Origin: Longimicrobiales bacterium
Lineage (GTDB): Bacteria; Gemmatimonadota; Gemmatimonadetes; Longimicrobiales; Gaopeijiaceae
DNA length: 64,000 bases
Direction: 5' to 3'
NCBI GenBank assembly: GCA_951813395.1
Contig: OX638356.1
Span: 1,095,340-1,159,339, forward strand
A model generated the notes under the pieces. The model had not been told where the DNA came from. It worked only from the letters and a program-made list of their open reading frames with translations, and ran no database searches. Below are positions 59,330 to 64,000 of this stretch, in pieces. Positions within the stretch are counted from its first letter, which is position 1. Every line of letters starts with the position of its first letter. Both the position numbers and the translations under genes were made by a program.

Positions 59330-62328
59330 GCGGGCGCGACGGGCCCCGGCGCCGCACGATCGACGACCTGAACCGCCGGGTGTCGGCGTCGAGAGCCGAC
59401 GTGGAAGCCCGCGGCGAGACCTTCTACCCCGGCGCGAGCCGTGTGCACCTCGCCGCATATCCGCCGAAGGAGCGCTGGAGCGACTGGGTCGAACTGGACT
59501 CGAAGGCGTGGCCGGAGCGCGTCGAGCGCCGCTACATGCTGGTGCCCACGACGTGCTTCAACTGCGAGTCCGCGTGCGGCCTTCTCGCCTACGTCGACCG
59601 CGACACCCTCGAGGTGCGCAAGTTCGAGGGCAACCCGGAGCACCCGGGGTCGCGCGGGCGGAACTGCGCCAAGGGACCCGCCACCGTGACGCAGCTTACC
59701 GATCCCGACCGGATCCTCACGCCGCTCAAGCGCGCCGGAGCCAGGGGCGAGGGGAAGTGGGAACGAGTGGGCTGGGACGAGGCGCTGGACGACATCGCCG
59801 GGCGGATCCGCGCGGCCATGGACGAGGACCGGCACCGCGAGGTCATGTACCACGTCGGACGCCCCGGCGAAGACGGCTTCACGGAGCGGACGCTGGCGGC
59901 GTGGGGCGTGGATGGTCACAACTCACATACAAACATCTGTTCTTCGGGCGCGCGCATGGGCTACCACCTGTGGATGGGGATGGACCGGCCCAGCCCGGAT
60001 CACGAGAACGCCCGCGTCATTCTGCTGGTCAGCAGCCACCTGGAGGCCGGCCACTACTTCAATCCGCACGCCCAGCGCGTGATGGAGGGGAAGAAGCGGG
60101 GCGCCAGGCTGATCGTCTTCGACACGCGGCTGTCCAACACCGCCACACACGCGGACCACTGGCTGTCGACCTACCCCGGTTCGGAAGCCGCGGTGCTGCT
60201 GGCGGTCGCGAATCACCTCATCCGCACCGGCCGCTACAACGAGGGCTTCGTCGAACGCTGGTGGAACTGGCGCGAGTACCTGGAGGAAAACCATCCCGGC
60301 GAACCGGCGACCTTCGAGACGTTCAAGTCGGTGCTCGGCGGGCTCTACGCCGATTTCACGTTCGAATTCGCGGCGGCCGAGAGCGGCGTTTCGGCTGAAA
60401 CGATCGAGGCGGTCGCGGAGACCGTCGCGGGTGCGGGCACCCGGCTGTCGACGCACAACTGGCGGAGCGCGGCGGCGGGCAATCTGGGGGGCTGGCAGGT
60501 GGCGCGGGCGCTGTTTCTGCTGAACGCGCTGATGGGGGCCATCGCGGTGCCCGGCGGAACCTATCCCAACTCGTGGAACAAGTTCGTGCCGCGGCCGATC
60601 CGCATGCCCGCGCAGCACCCGAAGCGCTGGAACGACCTGACATGGCCTTCGGACTACCCGCTGAGCCTGATGGAGATGTCGTTTCTGCTGCCCCACCTGA
60701 CCGCCGAGCGGGGCGGGCGCCTGGATGTCTACTTCACCCGCGTGTACAACCCGGTGTGGACCAATCCCGACGGCTTCTCGTGGATCGAGATGCTCTCCGA
60801 CCCGGAGCGGATCGGGCTGCACGTCGCGCTTACGCCGACCTGGAACGAGACGGCGTTCCTTGCCGACTACGTGCTGCCCATGGGCCACTCGTCGGAGCGC
60901 CACGACCTGACGTCGTACGAGCAGTACGATGGCTGCTGGATCGGCTTCCGGCAGCCGGTGCTGCGCGCCGCGCGCGAGCGGCTGGGCGAGGAAGTGGCTT
61001 CCACCCGTGACGTGACGCCGGGGGAGGTGTGGGAGGAGAACGAGTTCTGGATCGAGCTGACGTGGCGGATCGATCCGGACGGCTCGCGCGGGATTCGCAG
61101 GTTCTTCGAGTCGCGCAAGCGGCCGGGCGAGAAGATGAGCGTGGACGAGTACTACGGGTGGATCTTCGAGAATTCGGTCCCGGGGCTGCCGGAAAGGGCC
61201 GCGCGCGAGGGGCTGACGCCGCTGGAATACATGCGCCGGTTCGGGGCCTTCGAGATCAGCCGGGGGGTGGGCGCGGTCTACGAGGAGCGGGTTGCCGAGG
61301 ACGAACTTGAGGACGTGCGGGTCGGTGCTGGCGGGCGGGCGTACACGCGGGGGGCAGCGCCGCCGTCCCCCAACGTGGTGCCGCTGCCGCCGCTGGACGG
61401 CGACGGGGAGGGGCGTCGCCGGGTGGGCGTCGAGGTGGAGGGCGTGGTCCGTCACGGGTTCCCGACGCCCACCGGCCGGCTCGAGTTCTGGTCGCGGACG
61501 CTGGCCGAGTGGGGATGGCCCGAGATGGCGTTGCCGGGCTATGTGCGCAGTCATGTTCACCGGGCGAACCTGGAGCGGGACCAGATGTGCCTGATCTCCA
61601 CGTTCCGGCTGCCGGTCCAGATTCACACGCGCAGCGCCAACGCCAAGTGGCTGAACGAGATCGCCCACACCAACCCCTTGTGGCTGCACCCTCGCGATGC
61701 CGAGCGTATCGGGGTGGGGACGGGCGATCCGGTCCGCGTCGAGACCGGGATCGGTCACTTTGTGGTGAAGGCCTGGGTGACCGAGGGTATTCATCCGGGG
61801 GTGGTGGCGTGCTCGCATCACATGGGGCGGTGGAAGACGGGCGAGGGGCCGCGGCAGACGATGGCGACCGTGGCGCTCAGCCGGGAGGGAAGCGGGTGGG
61901 GGATGAGGAGGAGGAGCGGCACGGGGCCCTTCCGTTCGGACGACCCCGACACGTCGCGGATCTGGTGGACGGACGTGGGGGTGCACCAGAACATGACCTT
62001 TCCCGTGCAGCCCGATCCCATCTCCGGGGCGCATTGCTGGCACCAGGCGGTCAGGGTGAGGAAGGCCGACGAGGGCGACCGCTATGGTGACATCGTGGTC
62101 GACACGGAGCGGTCGCGGCGCGCGTTCCGGCGCTGGTTGAAGCTCACGCGTCCCGCCGGGCTGCACTCGCCGGACGGGACCCGCCGTCCCTACTGGCTGC
62201 TGCGGCCGGTGCGGCCCGAGCGGGGGGCGTTCCGGCTGCCGGAGGAGGCGGCGGGGGTGGGGGCGGCGGGAGCCGTGAATGGCCGCAAGCGGGGCGACTC
62301 GGACGGGGATCGCCAAGCCGACCCCTGA
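59326..62328 (+). CDS. Molybdopterin-dependent oxidoreductase catalytic subunit (DMSO-reductase family)
   Basis: 1000 aa from ATG 59326. The 4Fe-4S site is C77, C80, C84 (TCFNCESACGLLAY) and C114 (GRNCAKGPAT). The molybdenum ligand position is C205 in HTNICSSGARMG, as in periplasmic nitrate, polysulphide or thiosulphate reductases rather than Ser or Asp types. Cofactor-binding end domain: RLPVQIHTRSANAKWLNEIA. No twin-arginine leader is visible, unlike exported relatives, suggesting cytoplasmic facing or a lost leader. Operon: FeS-NrfD, this, TorD chaperone. Electron acceptor or donor not assignable. Confidence 0.9.
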   Translation: MSGRDGPRRRTIDDLNRRVSASRADVEARGETFYPGASRVHLAAYPPKERWSDWVELDSKAWPERVERRYMLVPTTCFNCESACGLLAYVDRDTLEVRKFEGNPEHPGSRGRNCAKGPATVTQLTDPDRILTPLKRAGARGEGKWERVGWDEALDDIAGRIRAAMDEDRHREVMYHVGRPGEDGFTERTLAAWGVDGHNSHTNICSSGARMGYHLWMGMDRPSPDHENARVILLVSSHLEAGHYFNPHAQRVMEGKKRGARLIVFDTRLSNTATHADHWLSTYPGSEAAVLLAVANHLIRTGRYNEGFVERWWNWREYLEENHPGEPATFETFKSVLGGLYADFTFEFAAAESGVSAETIEAVAETVAGAGTRLSTHNWRSAAAGNLGGWQVARALFLLNALMGAIAVPGGTYPNSWNKFVPRPIRMPAQHPKRWNDLTWPSDYPLSLMEMSFLLPHLTAERGGRLDVYFTRVYNPVWTNPDGFSWIEMLSDPERIGLHVALTPTWNETAFLADYVLPMGHSSERHDLTSYEQYDGCWIGFRQPVLRAARERLGEEVASTRDVTPGEVWEENEFWIELTWRIDPDGSRGIRRFFESRKRPGEKMSVDEYYGWIFENSVPGLPERAAREGLTPLEYMRRFGAFEISRGVGAVYEERVAEDELEDVRVGAGGRAYTRGAAPPSPNVVPLPPLDGDGEGRRRVGVEVEGVVRHGFPTPTGRLEFWSRTLAEWGWPEMALPGYVRSHVHRANLERDQMCLISTFRLPVQIHTRSANAKWLNEIAHTNPLWLHPRDAERIGVGTGDPVRVETGIGHFVVKAWVTEGIHPGVVACSHHMGRWKTGEGPRQTMATVALSREGSGWGMRRRSGTGPFRSDDPDTSRIWWTDVGVHQNMTFPVQPDPISGAHCWHQAVRVRKADEGDRYGDIVVDTERSRRAFRRWLKLTRPAGLHSPDGTRRPYWLLRPVRPERGAFRLPEEAAGVGAAGAVNGRKRGDSDGDRQADP

Positions 62329-62334
62329 CGTCGA

Positions 62335-63219
62335 ATGGAACTCTTCCGCGCGCTCGGCGCGCTGATCGAGCCCCCCCGCCGCGAGCACGAGCGGATCGCC
62401 GAAGCCATCGGCCTGCCCCGTCCGCCGGCTCCATCCGTTCACGGGACGGTTGTGGGGTTCCAGCGCTATCCGCATGCGTCCGTGTACCTGGGTCCGGAAG
62501 GCATGATGGGCGGCGAGGCCCGCGACCGGGTGGCCGGGTTTCGCAGCGCGCTGGGGATCGACGCAGAGGCGGAAGAGGACCATCTGGCCTCGCTGCTGGC
62601 GCTGCTGGCCGCGCTCGACGGATGGCAGCGGGAAGAGCGCGACGGTGCGCGCCGCGCGCTCATGCAGCAGGCCCGCGTGACCCTGGTCTGGGAACACCTG
62701 GCGTCATGGCTCGGTCTCTACCTGGCAAGCTTCGAGGGGTGCGGCGATGCCTTCTACGAGGCGTGGGCGAACCTGCTCGGCGAGGCGCTGGACGAGGTGA
62801 CGGGTGATATGGAGCTGCCGCGCTACCTGCCCGCGGCGTTGCGCGCGGCGCCCGGGCTCGCGGACCCGCGGCGTGAAGGCGGCGGCGCATTCCTGGCGGG
62901 GCTGCTGGCGCCGGTGCGTGCCGGCGCGATTGTTCTGCGCGACGATCTGGTCCGGCTCGGGGACGAGGTGGGGCTGGCCTGCCGCGCGGGGGAGCGGCGG
63001 TACGTGCTGCGGTCGTTCTTCGCGCAGGACCCGGCCGGGACGCTGCGGTGGCTGGCCGGTCACGCTAAGGGGTGGAGTGGCCGGGTCGCGGGGCGAGGAC
63101 CGGAGCCGATTGCGCGCTGGTGGGCGGAGCGGGCAATCGGGTCCGCGCGGCTGCTTGCCGGGCTGGCGGAAGGGGCGGTGGCCGAGGGGGCGGCCGCGGC
63201 CGGGGTGACCGGGCGGTGA
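62335..63219 (+). CDS. TorD/DmsD-family molybdoenzyme chaperone
   Basis: 294 aa, ATG 7 bp after the catalytic subunit. All-helical with the family pattern: GFQRYPHASVYLGPEGMMGG, EDHLASLLALLAALDGWQRE, WEHLASWLGLYLASFEGCGD, FYEAWANLLGEALDEV. It would hold the catalytic subunit for cofactor insertion. Longer than typical TorD (about 200 aa) by a C-terminal extension rich in Ala and Gly. Its stop overlaps the SulP start. Confidence 0.8.
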   Translation: MELFRALGALIEPPRREHERIAEAIGLPRPPAPSVHGTVVGFQRYPHASVYLGPEGMMGGEARDRVAGFRSALGIDAEAEEDHLASLLALLAALDGWQREERDGARRALMQQARVTLVWEHLASWLGLYLASFEGCGDAFYEAWANLLGEALDEVTGDMELPRYLPAALRAAPGLADPRREGGGAFLAGLLAPVRAGAIVLRDDLVRLGDEVGLACRAGERRYVLRSFFAQDPAGTLRWLAGHAKGWSGRVAGRGPEPIARWWAERAIGSARLLAGLAEGAVAEGAAAAGVTGR

Positions 63220-64000
63220 GCGTGAGGGGGCGCGGGGGGGGTGGGCGGGGGGGCGACCCCGTCCTTGGAGCGGAGGCGTGGGCCGCGCGCCGTGCGACGT
63301 CCCGTGACGTGGTCGCGGGCCTGAGCGTCACGCTCTTGATCATTCCCCAGAGCATGGCGTACGCCGAGCTGGCGGGCCTGCCCAGCGTCCACGGCCTTTA
63401 TGCGTCCGCGCTGCCCCTCATCGCGGCCGGGCTCTTCGCTTCGTGCCCATACCTGCAGTCGGGTCCCGTGGCGCTCACGGCGCTGCTCACCCACGGCGCT
63501 CTCGTCACCATTGCGACGCCCGGGAGTTCGGAGTATGTGGGCGCAGCGGCCCTGCTCGCTCTGATCGTCGGGCTTACACGGCTGGCGATTGCCCTGGTGC
63601 GTGCCGGCAAGGTCACCTACCTGATGTCGCAGCCGGTCGTCAGGGGCTTCACCTCGGGGGCCGCCATACTCATCCTGTTGTCCCAGTTTCCGTCCGCGCT
63701 TGGCCTCACGGCGTCCGGCGAGAGCGGGCTCGTCGGCAATACGGTCCGGGCGCTCCTCAGCCCTGGCACCTGGAACGTCGCGGCCATCGCGCTCACGGTG
63801 CTCACCGTGGCCATCACCCTCCTGGCACGCAGGATCCACCCGCTTTTTCCGGGCGCGCTGGTGGCGGTTCTGGGCGGCGTTCTCTTTGCCACGCTGGCCG
63901 GCTACGGGGGGCCGATCGTAGGGACCATTCCAGGCTCGCTGCCACCGATCAGCCTTGCCTTGCCCTGGAGCCTGGTGCCGGCGCTGTTCCTGCCGGGCGT
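63216..64000 (+). CDS. SulP-family anion transporter, N-terminal part (cut by window end)
   Basis: The frame opens at GTG 63216, overlapping the torD stop, and stays open to the window end (261 codons). A Gly-rich start is followed by the SulP signature LLIIPQSMAYAELAGLPSVH, GLYASALPLIAAGLFASC and further spans (VGAAALLALIVGLTRLAIAL, VRGFTSGAAILILLSQFPSA, NVAAIALTVLTVAITLLARR). SulP proteins carry sulphate, bicarbonate or other anions. Position after a molybdoenzyme operon raises the possibility of an oxyanion or sulphur substrate (inference). Confidence 0.88.
   Translation, partial: MSVRGRGGGGRGGDPVLGAEAWAARRATSRDVVAGLSVTLLIIPQSMAYAELAGLPSVHGLYASALPLIAAGLFASCPYLQSGPVALTALLTHGALVTIATPGSSEYVGAAALLALIVGLTRLAIALVRAGKVTYLMSQPVVRGFTSGAAILILLSQFPSALGLTASGESGLVGNTVRALLSPGTWNVAAIALTVLTVAITLLARRIHPLFPGALVAVLGGVLFATLAGYGGPIVGTIPGSLPPISLALPWSLVPALFLPG

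Noticed and set aside
59349-59362. GCACGATC in the molybdoenzyme gene as another hairpin-repeat core
   Set aside because: Only eight bases match, there are no complementary arms, and it is inside a coding region.

Overview
The window is about 64 kb of GC-rich bacterial chromosome (roughly two-thirds G+C by eye). Its gene content suggests Gemmatimonadota or a close relative: tandem carboxypeptidase-regulatory-like exported proteins, 6-bladed beta-propeller lipoproteins, a lone FtsX/MacB-type permease, signal-peptide amidohydrolases, an S9 peptidase and an LVIVD protein. No rRNA or tRNA was recognised, so the phylum is an inference.

Layout. 1-5.1 kb: two related exported proteins and a Tat-exported gamma-glutamyltranspeptidase with an altered nucleophile. 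5.4-15.6 kb: a same-strand cassette (ATPase-wHTH, SIS-HAD fusion, PRPP-binding phosphoribosyltransferase, ORC/CDC6-like ATPase, Rossmann-like unknown, PfkB kinase). It resembles a predicted nucleotide/sugar-chemistry conflict system, and its second ATPase is cut by an IS3 element. 15.6-28.8 kb: an insertion-sequence-riddled defence island. It holds a chimeric IS1380/IS21 remnant, a sacsin-type ATPase-DUF3883 nuclease gene split by a complete IS21 element with an 8-bp target duplication, a truncated hsdS, and a 1.4-kb IS3 element with a frameshift site. A beta-propeller/DsbA/Cys-rich-peptide cluster follows. 28.9-48.0 kb: mostly housekeeping and accessory genes. These include GroES, amidohydrolases, VapBC, a DegT aminotransferase, an FtsX permease, nhaC-fabV-alkA-ogt, TIGR04076-AKR-fpg, xth, an S9 peptidase, an AAA ATPase and a PadR regulator. 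48.2-53.35 kb: a small integrative element bounded by 41-bp exact direct repeats. It carries a Cys-rich peptide, a beta-propeller, about 1.2 kb of hairpin-rich non-coding DNA and a tyrosine recombinase, and it splits the 5' end of an LVIVD gene. 53.4-64 kb: M20 peptidase, NudC, a molybdopterin oxidoreductase operon (FeS-NrfD fusion, catalytic subunit, TorD chaperone) and a SulP transporter cut by the window end.

Two themes link the parts. Several defence-like genes are broken by mobile DNA (ORC-like ATPase, sacsin-DUF3883, hsdS). A hairpin repeat family with variable but complementary arms and a conserved inner core (5.11, 15.62 and 48.36 kb, with a possible inverted fourth at 51.96 kb) marks the edges of three accessory blocks. 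This hints that the conflict cassette and the integrase element arrived by related routes.
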